Notes: generated by a model not told the origin, from the sequence alone. DNA of 64,000 bases from Hyphomicrobium_A sp963782555 (GCA_963782555.1 CAWAKB010000005.1:434001-498000), one strand, 5' to 3'. Shown: positions 17,754 to 26,800, counted from the stretch's first letter. Numbers and translations: made by a program.

Positions 17754-18131
17754 ATGGCGGCCGAACGCGAAAAGCCCATGCCGGATGCTGAGGTTACCGC
17801 ATGGCTCGAACAAAACCTGCCCAAATGGCGTCTGGAGGACGGCTGGATCAGGAGAACATACAAGACGGCGAGTTGGAAGGGCACACTGATGGTCATTAAC
17901 ACAGTCGGCCATCTGGCGGAGGCCGCCTGGCACCATCCTGATATCACGGCGTCCTACGCCTGGGTCGAGGTGCGCCTTATGACGCACACGGCCAAGGGGA
18001 TCACCAACAAGGACCTGGAGCTCGCCAAGAAGATCGAAGAGGTCGTTCAATGGCAGCCCGGCAAGGAAGGGCGCGGGCTCGAGGGCACGCCGGCCGGCGA
18101 TATGCGCTTCGCCTACATTAAGTACGAATGA
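17754..18131 (+). CDS. pterin-4a-carbinolamine dehydratase (PhhB/DCoH family)
   Basis: A 125-residue protein of the PCD/DCoH family. The central motif NTVGHLAEAAWHHPDI contains the conserved histidines of the active site, followed by VEVRLMTHTAKGIT. GAGGAG lies just upstream of the ATG. In this setting it probably acts on pterin intermediates of H4MPT metabolism rather than aromatic amino-acid hydroxylation, since no hydroxylase gene is near. The stop overlaps the ATG of the folK frame (ATGA at 18128). Confidence 0.88.
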   Translation: MAAEREKPMPDAEVTAWLEQNLPKWRLEDGWIRRTYKTASWKGTLMVINTVGHLAEAAWHHPDITASYAWVEVRLMTHTAKGITNKDLELAKKIEEVVQWQPGKEGRGLEGTPAGDMRFAYIKYE

Positions 18132-18742
18132 CACTGGCGCCGCTGCGGCGCGTCGCCAACGCTTGTCGGAGCGTCCAGCTCAGGGTAGGAGCGGCAGCGG
18201 CGCTCGCGCCGCTGAGCAAGCGGGTCATGATGGCTGATAGGGAAGCGAACCGCGCGAGCGCGGACTTCGATTGCATCGTCGCTCTGGGGTCGAACCTCGG
18301 CGACAAGGTTGCCAATCTCGATAAGGCGATCGATCTCCTCACCGCGCCGGGCGACGTGCGGCTCGTGCGCCGCTCGCGCAACTTTGCAACCGAGCCGTGG
18401 GGCAAGACGGATCAGGACTGGTTCGTCAACGCGTGCATTGCCGTCGCGACCGAGCTGTCGGCGCGCGTGCTCTTAGAGCGCTGCAAGGAGATCGAACGGC
18501 GCATGGGCCGGGTCGCGACGGAGAAGTGGGGGCCGCGCATCATCGATCTCGACCTGCTGATTTACGGCGACAGCGTCATTCGCGAGCCCGATCTGGTGCT
18601 GCCGCATCCGCACATCAAGGATCGCGCCTTCGTTCTGGCTCCGCTCATGGACATTGCTCCCGACGTGGCGATCGGCGGCAGAAGCGTCCGCGAGCTCTAC
18701 GAGGCGATCGATCTCAGCGGCGTACGCCCCCTCGCGGAATAA
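18128..18742 (+). CDS. folK: 2-amino-4-hydroxy-6-hydroxymethyldihydropteridine diphosphokinase (HPPK)
   Basis: A HPPK-family kinase that pyrophosphorylates hydroxymethyl-dihydropterin. Key signatures are ALGSNLGDKVANL and the PPPK motif region KWGPRIIDLDLLIYGD. With the start at 18128 the protein is 204 residues and coupled to phhB by ATGA. An internal ATG at 18227 would give a more usual 170-residue enzyme, so the start is uncertain. Together with the FolB-like gene it would supply the pterin for H4MPT or folate. Confidence 0.9.
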   Translation: MTLAPLRRVANACRSVQLRVGAAAALAPLSKRVMMADREANRASADFDCIVALGSNLGDKVANLDKAIDLLTAPGDVRLVRRSRNFATEPWGKTDQDWFVNACIAVATELSARVLLERCKEIERRMGRVATEKWGPRIIDLDLLIYGDSVIREPDLVLPHPHIKDRAFVLAPLMDIAPDVAIGGRSVRELYEAIDLSGVRPLAE

Positions 18743-18744
18743 CA

Positions 18745-18776
18745 AAGCGCCGCCGGCTTTGAGGCCTGCGGCGCTT
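18745..18776. terminator. bidirectional hairpin between folK and the cytochrome c gene
   Basis: A 13-bp stem with one mismatch (AAGCGCCGCCGGC paired with GCCTGCGGCGCTT) and a six-base loop. It sits between two converging genes and has A-rich and T-rich edges suited to termination in both directions. Confidence 0.65.
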
Positions 18777-18804
18777 ACGTATCAACCCTTAGAGGATCGT
18801 ACCG

Positions 18805-19191
18805 TTACTTCTTGGGGCTACCATCGGCGTTGAACGAGCCGATGTAGGCAGCAAGGTCATCACGGTCGAGCTCATCCTTGACGCCGGGGAAGACCATCTT
18901 GTTGCCCGGGACCACCTTCTTCGGGTCGGCGATGTACTCCTTGAACTTGGCCTCGTCCCAGACCCAGCCGGCCTTCTTCATGGCCTCGGAGTAATTGAAC
19001 CCCGCCTCGGTACCGGCCTTGCGACCGAACAGGCCGCTAAGGTTGGGGCCCACCTTGTTCTTAGAACCGGGCCCGATCGAGTGGCACGGCGCGCACTTGT
19101 TGAAGACCTTCTTTCCGGCCTCCGCATCTTGCGCCGACGCCACCGCCGGCAAAGCGACCAACAGACCAGCTGTGACAACCCACCTGAGCAT
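18805..19191 (-). CDS. class I cytochrome c (c550-like), periplasmic
   Basis: A 128-residue exported cytochrome c. It has a signal peptide ending ASAQ at about residue 21 and a single haem-binding CAPCH motif. The distal methionine is probably in NKMVFPG. The fold GPNLSGLFGRKAGT is typical of mitochondrial-type cytochrome c. AAGGAAGG precedes the ATG. Its position beside the pqq operon suggests service as an electron acceptor in methanol oxidation, but nothing in the sequence makes it MxaG or XoxG specifically. Confidence 0.88.
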   Translation of the reverse strand: MLRWVVTAGLLVALPAVASAQDAEAGKKVFNKCAPCHSIGPGSKNKVGPNLSGLFGRKAGTEAGFNYSEAMKKAGWVWDEAKFKEYIADPKKVVPGNKMVFPGVKDELDRDDLAAYIGSFNADGSPKK

Positions 19192-19303
19192 CCCGGTTTC
19201 CTTCCTTGTTGTTCATGCGATCGCACGATCTGAAGCGACCGCACAATCTTCTAATGCCACCTGGGAATGTGCCAAGACTTTTCTGAACTTGGACTGAACA
19301 CAG

Positions 19304-19336
19304 TGACGCACCCCCTCCATGCGGGAGAGTGCGTCA
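19304..19336. terminator. terminator hairpin after the pqq operon
   Basis: An 8-bp outer stem TGACGCAC/GTGCGTCA with inner CTCC/GGAG pairing and a small loop, 30 bases beyond the pqqE stop on the minus strand. It is the probable end of the pqq transcript. Confidence 0.6.
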
Positions 19337-19365
19337 GGAACAACGCTCAGTGCGCTGCGGCGAGG

Positions 19366-20610
19366 TTAAGCCTCGGTTTCTGCCGGGATCTTTTTTGTTG
19401 CCGTCTTGGGCGTTGCACCGCCCGGACGCCGGTAGATGAACTCCGGCGGCGGCTTGTGCGACTCCACCTCCGCCACCTGCGCCCACTGCTCGTGCAGCGG
19501 TGACAGGGAGCAGGCCGGGTCCGTATTGGCCGCATCGCCGGTCAGCGCAAAGGCCTGGCAGCGGCAGCCGCCGTAGTCGATCTCGCGGCGCGGACAGGAG
19601 CGGCACGGCTCCTTCATCCAGTCGGTCCCGCGATATTTCTGGAAGGCGGAGCCATAGAGCCAGATCTCGCCCAGAGCTTTGTCGCGGACGTTGTCGAACT
19701 CGAGCCCGGCGATCGACTCGGCTGCGTGGCACGGCAGCACGCGGCCCGACGGCGTGATGTTGATGATGCCACGTCCCCAGCCGCCCATGCAGGGCTTTGG
19801 GTACTTGGCGTAGTAGTCGGGCACGACGGCGTCGATGACGATGACGCCTTTCAGCTCCTCGCGCTTCTTCTCGACGATCTTGGCCGCTTCGTTGAACTCC
19901 TCGCGTGTCGGCATCAGCGCGGCGCGGTTCTTGAGCGCCCAGGCGTAGTACTGGACGTGGGCGATCTCGACGCGGCCAGCGCCGAGCGACACGGCGTAAT
20001 CGATGATGGCTTCCACGTCGTGGATGTTGTGGCGATGGATCGGCGCGTTGATGGTGAGCGGCATGCCCAGCTCACGAACCCATCCGGCGACGATCTTTTT
20101 CTTGGCGCTGCCGCCCTTGTAGCCGGCGATCCGATCGGCATTCTCGGCTGCGGTGTCGACGTCCTGGATGGAGATCTGCACGTGGTCGAGACCTGCCTCC
20201 TTCAGCTGCTCGAGCTGCTCGCGCTTGAGCAGCACCGCGGCGGTGATGAGGTTGGTGTAGAGCCCGCATTCCGAGGCGGTCCTGACGATATCGACGAGGT
20301 CGCGGCGCGCGGTGGGCTCGCCGCCGGAAAGATGGATCTGCAGGATGCCAAGGGCTGCCGCCTCGCGCATGACCCGCTGCCAGTCCTCGGTCGAAAGCTC
20401 CGTGTTGGCGCGCTCGAGCTCGAGCGGATTGGAGCAGTAGGGGCACTGCAGCGGGCACTTGTGCGTCAGCTCCGCCAGGAGCCCGATGGGCGCACGCGCG
20501 CACGCGATCTCCTCAAGGCTTTCGACGGCTTCGGTGGTGTCGCAGCGAAGCTCGCCGGTGTCGAGCGTCAGGGGAACGCTCTTCACGTGGGTGGTGTCAT
20601 TCTCGTTCAT
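19366..20610 (-). CDS. pqqE: PqqA peptide cyclase, radical SAM enzyme (PqqE)
   Basis: A 414-residue radical SAM/SPASM protein that forms the Glu-Tyr carbon-carbon bond in PqqA, the first step of PQQ synthesis. The radical SAM cluster motif CPLQCPYC is at residues 52-59, and the SAM-binding HLSGGEPTAR follows. C-terminal SPASM cysteines are visible (CHAAES, CRSCPRR, GGCRCQ). The N-terminus is about 35 residues longer than usual, and the last 20 residues are Lys/Thr-rich. The start overlaps the pqqD stop by four bases. Confidence 0.96.
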   Translation of the reverse strand: MNENDTTHVKSVPLTLDTGELRCDTTEAVESLEEIACARAPIGLLAELTHKCPLQCPYCSNPLELERANTELSTEDWQRVMREAAALGILQIHLSGGEPTARRDLVDIVRTASECGLYTNLITAAVLLKREQLEQLKEAGLDHVQISIQDVDTAAENADRIAGYKGGSAKKKIVAGWVRELGMPLTINAPIHRHNIHDVEAIIDYAVSLGAGRVEIAHVQYYAWALKNRAALMPTREEFNEAAKIVEKKREELKGVIVIDAVVPDYYAKYPKPCMGGWGRGIINITPSGRVLPCHAAESIAGLEFDNVRDKALGEIWLYGSAFQKYRGTDWMKEPCRSCPRREIDYGGCRCQAFALTGDAANTDPACSLSPLHEQWAQVAEVESHKPPPEFIYRRPGGATPKTATKKIPAETEA

Positions 20611-20909
20611 GTTTTCACCACTCCTTTGTCCGCGAGATCCTGCAACATCGCGACGACGTCGGTGAGGATCTCCTCCTTGGGTGCATTGTACTCTTTTGCG
20701 AGCACGCTTGCGATGTCGGCAACGGTGCGCTGGCCATCACAAAGCTTCAAAACCTCAACAGCGATGTCGTCGGGCTCGAAGATGCGCTCGGGCGCCAGGA
20801 TCAGCCATCGCCCGCGGCCGGCATCGTGGCGCAGCTTGATATAAGGGGGCATGACCGGGCACGTCGCCCCTTCGATAATTGCACGCGTGCGTGGCGCAGC
20901 GTCAGCCAT
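20607..20909 (-). CDS. pqqD: PqqD, PqqA-binding chaperone
   Basis: A 100-residue RiPP recognition protein that binds PqqA and delivers it to PqqE. Features are KLRHDAGRGRWLILAPERIFEPD and VADIASVLAKEYNAP. It is a separate gene rather than fused to pqqC as in Methylobacterium, which helps exclude that genus. It starts just downstream of the pqqC stop (20911) and overlaps pqqE. Confidence 0.94.
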   Translation of the reverse strand: MADAAPRTRAIIEGATCPVMPPYIKLRHDAGRGRWLILAPERIFEPDDIAVEVLKLCDGQRTVADIASVLAKEYNAPKEEILTDVVAMLQDLADKGVVKT

Positions 20910-20910
20910 C

Positions 20911-21684
20911 TCAAGCCTCCGGACGGAAGGCGCCGGGCGGAATGTTGCCCTCTACGTAAGCGTGCTGCAGGGCGTCGAGCTGCACCCACAGAACGTTGCA
21001 CTTGAAGCGCACGGCATCGACGCAGGCTTCCTGCTCCTCGCGGGTCTTGGCGTTCTTCAGGACGTACTGCAGCGCAAAATCCGCGTCGCGCGGCGCCTGC
21101 GCGAGGCGGCGCTTGAAGTAGGCCATCACGGTATCATCGATGAAGTCGTAGTTCTCGAGCATGCCCGCGATGCGCTCCTTGTGGATCTTGGGAGCGAACA
21201 GCTCGGTGAGCGAGGAGGCGATGGCGACGGTGATCGGCTGCTCGCGCACGAAATTGACGTACGCTTCGACGGCGAAGCGGGTGGCCGGCAGTGCCCCCTT
21301 CATGGAGACGACGTAGTCGCGGTCGAGGCCGAGGCCGTCGGTCAGCACCAGCCAGCGCTCGATGCCGCCTTCCTCCTCGCCAAACCCATCGTGATCGAGC
21401 ACGCGGTGCACCCACTCGCGGCGCAGCCCGCGGTCGTTGAGACGGCTGATGAGAGCGGCGTCCTTGCGCGGCACGGCCGACTGATAGCAGTAGCGATTGA
21501 GCGCCCAGGCCTGCACCTGGGGCTTCTTGAGCTTGCCGCCGTGCAGCATGTGATGGAAGGGGTGCTTATCGTGGTAGCGCTCGGCGCCCACGGCACGGAT
21601 GGCCGCCTCGAAATAGGCAACAGCCATCGGCTCGGCGGCCTTACGCTCGGTGCTGACACGCTCCAGGCTGACGGGCTCGGTCAT
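20911..21684 (-). CDS. pqqC: pyrroloquinoline-quinone synthase (PqqC)
   Basis: A 257-residue all-helical oxidase that carries out the final ring closure and oxidation of PQQ. Family residues are visible in RYHDKHPFHHMLHGGKL, WALNRYCYQSAVPRKDA and HRVLDHDG. The start at 21684 overlaps the pqqB stop (ATGA); an upstream in-frame ATG at 21720 lies inside pqqB and is not preferred. Confidence 0.96.
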   Translation of the reverse strand: MTEPVSLERVSTERKAAEPMAVAYFEAAIRAVGAERYHDKHPFHHMLHGGKLKKPQVQAWALNRYCYQSAVPRKDAALISRLNDRGLRREWVHRVLDHDGFGEEEGGIERWLVLTDGLGLDRDYVVSMKGALPATRFAVEAYVNFVREQPITVAIASSLTELFAPKIHKERIAGMLENYDFIDDTVMAYFKRRLAQAPRDADFALQYVLKNAKTREEQEACVDAVRFKCNVLWVQLDALQHAYVEGNIPPGAFRPEA

Positions 21685-22613
21685 AGGCGTACCTCCAATC
21701 CGTCGTATCCGACTTCCCACCCGGCGCCCTCGATGGTCTTGCGCGCGGCCGAGTTCTCGTCGAGAGCCGGATTCGAGTTGTTTATATGAACATATATGAG
21801 CCTTCCGACACCAAGTTTCGAGAAGGCCTCGATCGATCCCTCGGCGCCCGACATGTTAATGTGACCCATGCGGCCGCCCGTCTTGGGCATCAGGCCCTGC
21901 TCGATCATCTCGTTGTCGGTGAACAGCGTGCCGTCGAAGAAGACGACGGAGGCGTCTTTCAGGCGCTTGGCCAGCGGCTCGTCGATTTTCGAGCAGCCGG
22001 GGATGTAGAAGAACGACTTGCCCGTTGCCGGATCGCTAACCTTGACGCCGATGGTGTCGCCTTCCTGGGTGCCGAGATCGGGACCTGCGGCAGCATCCTC
22101 CAGATAGAGGGCGACCTTGCCGGGGACGGCGAACGCCTCGACCGTAAGGCCGGTGTCGACGCCGGCGCCGGTGAGCGCAATGGCCTTGTCGAGCTGAAGC
22201 GGGATCCTGGAGACCAGCGGCTCAGCGAGGATTTGAAAGATGGAGTTGTCGGCGATCACCGACAGCACCCGGTCCGATCCGTAGACCGAGAAGGCTTGCG
22301 CCTCGCGCAGATTGATGAGGCCGGCGATGTGGTCGACGTCGCCATTGGTCACCACCACCGCCTTGATAGGGCTGTGGCGCGGGCCGAATTTGGGATTGGC
22401 GTGCAACTCGGGCGTCTGGTTGAGCTGCTGGCGCAGATCCGGAGAGGCGTTGAACAGCACCCAATTCTCGCCGTCACGGCTGACGGCGAGGGAGGACTGC
22501 GTGCGCGCACTGAACCCGGGGGTGCCAGAGCGGACGGCAACACAGTTGTGGCAGTTACAATTCCACTGCGGAAAGCCGCCGCCTGCGGCTGACCCCAGAA
22601 CCTTGATGATCAT
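21681..22613 (-). CDS. pqqB: PqqB, metallo-beta-lactamase-fold hydroxylase of PQQ synthesis
   Basis: A 310-residue beta-lactamase-fold protein. The zinc-binding cysteine motif NCNCHNC lies at the N-terminus after GSAAGGGFPQW, and the metal motif TNGDVDHIAG follows. Known PqqB proteins hydroxylate the Glu-Tyr cross-linked peptide. It is separated from pqqA by 137 bases containing two hairpins, then coupled to pqqC, pqqD and pqqE by overlaps or near overlaps. Confidence 0.96.
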   Translation of the reverse strand: MIIKVLGSAAGGGFPQWNCNCHNCVAVRSGTPGFSARTQSSLAVSRDGENWVLFNASPDLRQQLNQTPELHANPKFGPRHSPIKAVVVTNGDVDHIAGLINLREAQAFSVYGSDRVLSVIADNSIFQILAEPLVSRIPLQLDKAIALTGAGVDTGLTVEAFAVPGKVALYLEDAAAGPDLGTQEGDTIGVKVSDPATGKSFFYIPGCSKIDEPLAKRLKDASVVFFDGTLFTDNEMIEQGLMPKTGGRMGHINMSGAEGSIEAFSKLGVGRLIYVHINNSNPALDENSAARKTIEGAGWEVGYDGLEVRL

Positions 22614-22679
22614 GGAAATCGTCTAGTCTTGGGGGCGCGACGTCATGGCGGAGCCATGCTCCGCATGGACGCCAGAAAT

Positions 22680-22713
22680 GACAACGGCGGCCGAGTATTC
22701 GACCGCCGTTGTC
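22680..22713. terminator. hairpin between pqqA and pqqB (attenuator or processing site)
   Basis: A near-perfect 14-bp stem (GACAACGGCGGCCG with CGACCGCCGTTGTC) and six-base loop. On the minus strand it lies 38 bases after the pqqA stop and is followed by CATTTCT. Partial termination here would give more pqqA message than pqqBCDE. A second smaller stem (GCGGAG/CTCCGC) is at 22648-22664. Confidence 0.6.
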
Positions 22714-22750
22714 GGAAACTCACGAGAGTTTGTGAGCTGATCGACAGTCG

Positions 22751-22840
22751 TTAGATGATGTCGATCTCGGCCGGGAGGTAAGACGTAACCTCAAGACCAA
22801 CTTCCTGCTCACGAACTGCGGGCTTTGTCCAAACCTTCAT
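22751..22840 (-). CDS. pqqA: PqqA, PQQ precursor peptide
   Basis: A 29-residue peptide starting MKVWTKPAVRE and ending PAEIDII. The conserved Glu and Tyr that become PQQ are Glu17 and Tyr21 in LEVTSY. A strong ribosome-binding site (AGGAGGA) lies six bases before the ATG. It heads the minus-strand pqqABCDE operon. Confidence 0.96.
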   Translation of the reverse strand: MKVWTKPAVREQEVGLEVTSYLPAEIDII

Positions 22841-23437
22841 AGCATTCCTCCTATTCGGCAAGCTGCCTTCCATCTAGGATGGCCCCGCCGAGGGTCCACC
22901 CACTGGAACGAACACTTTTTGGTGTTTAAGTGCCGCTCCAGTTCGCGGATCAGGACGAGTTCATCAAGTCCGGACCGCCATGGCGTTTATAGACCACGGC
23001 TATGCTTTGAGCGGCAAGTCAACTCTAGCTCACAAACTCGTGTCCCGCGCGTTATTGAAGCGCGCTTGCGAGCGCTGCTGGAGTTACTTTCCAGGATAGG
23101 AAATTTGCCGACGAGAAATCTGGTAACGCGCAATGCCGTCTCTAAGTGTTTCGGTGTTCCGTTATCGGAATACTGTGCAGCGCAGCGTGACTGTCGAGAG
23201 GCAGGCTGCGAGCTTGAGGCCGAGTGGTGCCGGCACGAGTTGATGATTGCCGAGCCCACCGGCCCATTGGGTGCGGAACCGGCGGGGGCATGCCTGGAAA
23301 AGCACTACCTTGTTAATGCACTTATTGGGAATGCTATTCTTATTTGCAAGCAACTCTGGCTCTGCAATAGAAAATTCTACTTCTAGGCCCTATAAGACCC
23401 TCCTGGTGGACAGGACGCGCGCGTGGGGCGCGCTATC
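22841..23437. other. gene-free stretch: pqq promoter region
   Basis: About 600 bases, less G+C rich than its flanks, between pqqA (minus) and cysG (plus). It must hold the pqqA promoter. A small inverted repeat AACAC-N6-GTGTT is at 22911-22926. The long open frame from 22919 begins with a TTG, lacks a ribosome site and has no recognisable motif, so it is not called as a gene. Confidence 0.5.
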
Positions 23438-24943
23438 ATGGTCCTGCCAGTCCTGTCAGGTGGTCTGAGGCGCAGCGAGAGGTCAGCCTTGCGGTACTTT
23501 CCGGTTTTTCTCGATCTCGATGACCGCGATGTTGTGATCGCCGGCGGCGGGGAGAAGGCGCTGCAGAAGCTGCGTCTCCTCGCCAAGACGAGTGCGCGCA
23601 TTCGGGTCATCGCTGAGGAGATCGGCGCGGACATTGCCGCGATCACGCGCGAGCCGCCAATCGTTCTTCAGCGCCGCCGCTTTGAGGCGTCGGATGTGGC
23701 CGGCGCTGCCATCGTCTTCGCCGCCAGCGATGATCACGACGCCGACCGCGAGGTGGCAGCGGCGGCGAAAGCCCACGCTGTTCCAGTCAACGTCGTCGAC
23801 GCGCCGCGTGAGAGCAGCTTCATCATGCCGGCGATCGTCGATCGCGACCCTGTGGTCGTTGCCATCGGCACCGAGGGTGCGGCGCCCATTCTCGCGCGCG
23901 AGATCAAGTCCAGAATCGAGGCTTGGCTGCCGGCCCGCTTCGGCCGCATCGCCGAGCGCGCTATGGGCGTGCGGCGGCGCGTCCACGAGGCGATCGCCGA
24001 TCCGGTCGTGCGGCGGCGCGTCTGGGAGAGCCTGCTGCAGGGCTCTTGGCGCTCGGCCGCACTCGCCGGCGATGATGTAAGTGCCGAACAGGAGCTCGCG
24101 CGTCAGCTCGAGGCTGCGCGGGCTGGGGCGCAAACCGCCGGCAACGTGGTGCTCATCGGCTGCGGGCCCGGCGAGCCCGACCTCCTCACGCTGAAGGCGC
24201 AGCAGCGCCTGCAGGAGGCCGATGTGCTGGTCGTCGATCGTCTGGTCAATCCCGCCATTCTGGAATACGCGCGGCGCGACGCGGTGCGCATCGATGCCGG
24301 CAAGGAGCCCGACGGCCCATCGGCGTCGCAGGACGACATCAACCGCATTCTCGTGCGCGAGGCGCTCAAAGGGCACCGGGTCGCCCGCCTCAAGGGCGGC
24401 GATGCCTTTATCTTTGGGCGCGCTGCCGAGGAGATGGCCGCGGTGCGGGCTGCCGGCATTCCCGTCGAGGTGGTGCCCGGCGTCACCGCGGCGCACGCGT
24501 GTGCGGCGAGCGTCGGCCTGCCGTTGACGCTGCGCCAGAAGGTGCGTCAGTTCGCGGTTGTCACGGGCGCCTCCGCCGACGGTCCGTTCGATCTCGATTG
24601 GGAGGCGCTGGCAAAGCCTCGGCAGGCCTTCGCCATCTACATGGGCGTGCGCAGTGCGCCCGAGTTCTGCAGCAAGCTGCTCGGCGCCGGCGCCGATGCG
24701 GAGGCGCCGGTCGTGATCGTCGAGAACGGCTCGCTCCCCGAGGAGCGGGTCGTGGCCACGCAATTGCGCGCGCTCGACCGCGCCCTTGCCGAGACCGGGA
24801 TCAAAGGTCCGGCCATCATCTTCGTCGGCCTCGACTGGGGGCGGGCGGGATTGTCGGCACCGGCCAAGGTCGAGATCTACGCGCCCGAGCCGACGGCCGA
24901 GAGCCCACGCACCGGGCAAGCGGCGGCAGCGCCGCAAGGATAG
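23438..24943 (+). CDS. cysG: siroheme synthase (CysG: precorrin-2 dehydrogenase/ferrochelatase + uroporphyrinogen-III methyltransferase)
   Basis: A 501-residue bifunctional enzyme that makes siroheme for sulfite reductase. The N-terminal Rossmann domain has VVIAGGGEKALQKLRLL and SEN-type oxidase features. The C-terminal methyltransferase has VVLIGCGPGEPDLLTLKA and VVPGVTAAHACAAS. The ATG at 23438 is used; a GTG at 23423 is an alternative. A 66-base gap separates it from cysJ, and cysI follows, so all three are likely one operon. Confidence 0.94.
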   Translation: MVLPVLSGGLRRSERSALRYFPVFLDLDDRDVVIAGGGEKALQKLRLLAKTSARIRVIAEEIGADIAAITREPPIVLQRRRFEASDVAGAAIVFAASDDHDADREVAAAAKAHAVPVNVVDAPRESSFIMPAIVDRDPVVVAIGTEGAAPILAREIKSRIEAWLPARFGRIAERAMGVRRRVHEAIADPVVRRRVWESLLQGSWRSAALAGDDVSAEQELARQLEAARAGAQTAGNVVLIGCGPGEPDLLTLKAQQRLQEADVLVVDRLVNPAILEYARRDAVRIDAGKEPDGPSASQDDINRILVREALKGHRVARLKGGDAFIFGRAAEEMAAVRAAGIPVEVVPGVTAAHACAASVGLPLTLRQKVRQFAVVTGASADGPFDLDWEALAKPRQAFAIYMGVRSAPEFCSKLLGAGADAEAPVVIVENGSLPEERVVATQLRALDRALAETGIKGPAIIFVGLDWGRAGLSAPAKVEIYAPEPTAESPRTGQAAAAPQG

Positions 24944-25009
24944 GTCAGCGCCGAAGGCACCAGTCTTCGGACGAGGAAGGGGGAACGAGACCATGGCAAG
25001 GAGGCGTTT

Positions 25010-26788
25010 GTGACCGCCCAACCGCTGCTTCCGAGGAACGCGCCGTTCACGCCGGAAGACATCGACATCCTCAATAGCGTGGTGGCGCGGACGACGCCGC
25101 TGCAGCGCAGCTGGCTCGCAGGCTTTTTCGCGGGCTTCGAGGCGGCACAGGGCGGCGCGCAGCCGCAACCGGTGGCCGCCGCCAAGCCGCGCGTGCCGCT
25201 CACCATCCTTTATGCGAGCGAGAGCGGAAACGCCGAGGCGCTTGCCATGAGGACCAAGAAGCTGGCGCAGAAGCACGGGCTCGATGCCAAGGTCTTCGAT
25301 ATGGCCGACGTCGAGGTGGACGTGCTCGCCAAGGCGCAGAACCTCATGGTGTTTGCCTCGACCTGGGGCGAGGGCGATCCGCCGAGCCGCGCCGCCGACT
25401 TCTACGAGGCGCTGATGGGCGATGGCGCGCCGCGCCTCAACAAAGCCACGCGCTTTGCCGTGCTGGCGCTGGGCGACACCGCGTACGCGCAGTTTTGCGC
25501 CACCGGCAAGGCGATAGACGCCCGCCTGGAGGCCTTGGGCGCAACGCGCGCTGCCGACCGCGTCGATCTCGACCTCGACTACGCCAAGCAGGCGACGGAG
25601 TGGACCGAGGGTGCGCTCGCCAAGCTGGCGCCAGCCGATGGCGGCGCCACGACGGTGGTGCACGTCGACTTCAAGGCCACCACACAGGTCTCCGACGACG
25701 AGCCGCTGTTCACGGCGGAGAACCCGCTGGAAGGCGAGATCGCCGCGCTCGTCAATCTCAACGGCACCGGCTCAACCCGCGAGACCTGGCATGTGGAGAT
25801 CACCGCCGAGGCGCCGGGCTTTTCCTATTCTCCGGGTGATGCGATCGGCGTCGTCCCGGAGAACGATCCCGAGCTTGCGCTTGCGCTCGCCGAGGCGGTG
25901 GGGCTCGGCGCGGATGGGAGCGTGGTCAAGAAGCTGCGCGAGAGCTACGACGTGACGACCTTGTCGCGGTCGCTGGTCGAGTCCTACGCGAAGCTGACGG
26001 GGCGCCCGGACATCGCCAAGCTCGCCGAGCCCAAGGCGTTTGCCGGGTTCGCGGAGGACCGCCAGCTGGTCGATCTGTTCGAGACCTATGCGGAGACGCT
26101 CAAGCCCGAGCAGCTTTATGGCCTGTTGCGGCCGCTCCCCGGCCGCCTCTACTCGGTCGCCTCCAGCCCTGCCGCACATCCGGGCGAAGCGCACCTATTG
26201 GTCGGCGCGGTGCGTTGGGAGTCGCACGGCAAGAAGCGCAAGGGCGTTGCCTCCACCTACCTTGCCGAGCGTCGCAAGATGGGCGACCCCGTGCGCATCT
26301 ACGTGAAGCCCAACCGCCATTTCCGCCTGCCCGAGGATCGGCAGCGTCCCATCATCATGATCGGTGCCGGCACCGGCGTTGCGCCCTACCGCGCCTTCAT
26401 CGAGGAGCGCATCGAGCAGGGGGCGACGGGCAAGAGCTGGCTCGTCTTCGGCGAGCGCAACTACACCTACGACTTCCTATACCAGCTCGAATGGCAGGAG
26501 CACCTGGAGAGCGGGCCACTCTCCCGCATCGACGTTGCCTTCTCGCGCGACCAGCCGGAGAAGATCTATGTGCAGCAGCGGCTGTGGGAGCACCGGGCCG
26601 AGCTGCTGCGATGGGTAGCGGATGGCGCCCACATCTATGTGTGCGGCGACGAGAAGGGCATGGGGCGCGACGTCGACGTGATGCTGGGGCGCATCCTTGC
26701 CGATGCTGCGCGCGGTGACGACGAGGCCGGCCGCGCCAAGCTCAAGGAGCTCAGCAAAGCCGGCCGCTATCAGCGCGACGTCTATTAA
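25010..26788 (+). CDS. cysJ: assimilatory sulfite reductase flavoprotein subunit (CysJ)
   Basis: A 592-residue NADPH-dependent flavoprotein. An N-terminal helical segment precedes the FMN flavodoxin domain (TILYASESGNAEALA near residue 65; ALGDTAYAQFC). The FAD domain carries RLYSVASSPAAHPGEAHL, and the NADPH domain has GAGTGVAPYRAFIEER. The start is a GTG at 25010, set by a strong AGGAGG. The C-terminus ends RYQRDVY, as is usual. It passes electrons to CysI, encoded 12 bases downstream. Confidence 0.94.
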   Translation: MTAQPLLPRNAPFTPEDIDILNSVVARTTPLQRSWLAGFFAGFEAAQGGAQPQPVAAAKPRVPLTILYASESGNAEALAMRTKKLAQKHGLDAKVFDMADVEVDVLAKAQNLMVFASTWGEGDPPSRAADFYEALMGDGAPRLNKATRFAVLALGDTAYAQFCATGKAIDARLEALGATRAADRVDLDLDYAKQATEWTEGALAKLAPADGGATTVVHVDFKATTQVSDDEPLFTAENPLEGEIAALVNLNGTGSTRETWHVEITAEAPGFSYSPGDAIGVVPENDPELALALAEAVGLGADGSVVKKLRESYDVTTLSRSLVESYAKLTGRPDIAKLAEPKAFAGFAEDRQLVDLFETYAETLKPEQLYGLLRPLPGRLYSVASSPAAHPGEAHLLVGAVRWESHGKKRKGVASTYLAERRKMGDPVRIYVKPNRHFRLPEDRQRPIIMIGAGTGVAPYRAFIEERIEQGATGKSWLVFGERNYTYDFLYQLEWQEHLESGPLSRIDVAFSRDQPEKIYVQQRLWEHRAELLRWVADGAHIYVCGDEKGMGRDVDVMLGRILADAARGDDEAGRAKLKELSKAGRYQRDVY

Positions 26789-26800
26789 GGACTATCCGAC

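Noticed and set aside
22919..23386. 155-residue open frame in the pqqA-cysG gap
   Set aside because: TTG start, no ribosome site, no signal or domain, and cysteine-rich random-looking composition.
23483..25663. 726-residue minus-strand open frame
   Set aside because: Opposite cysG and cysJ; composition is Arg/His/Gly-rich without recognisable domains.
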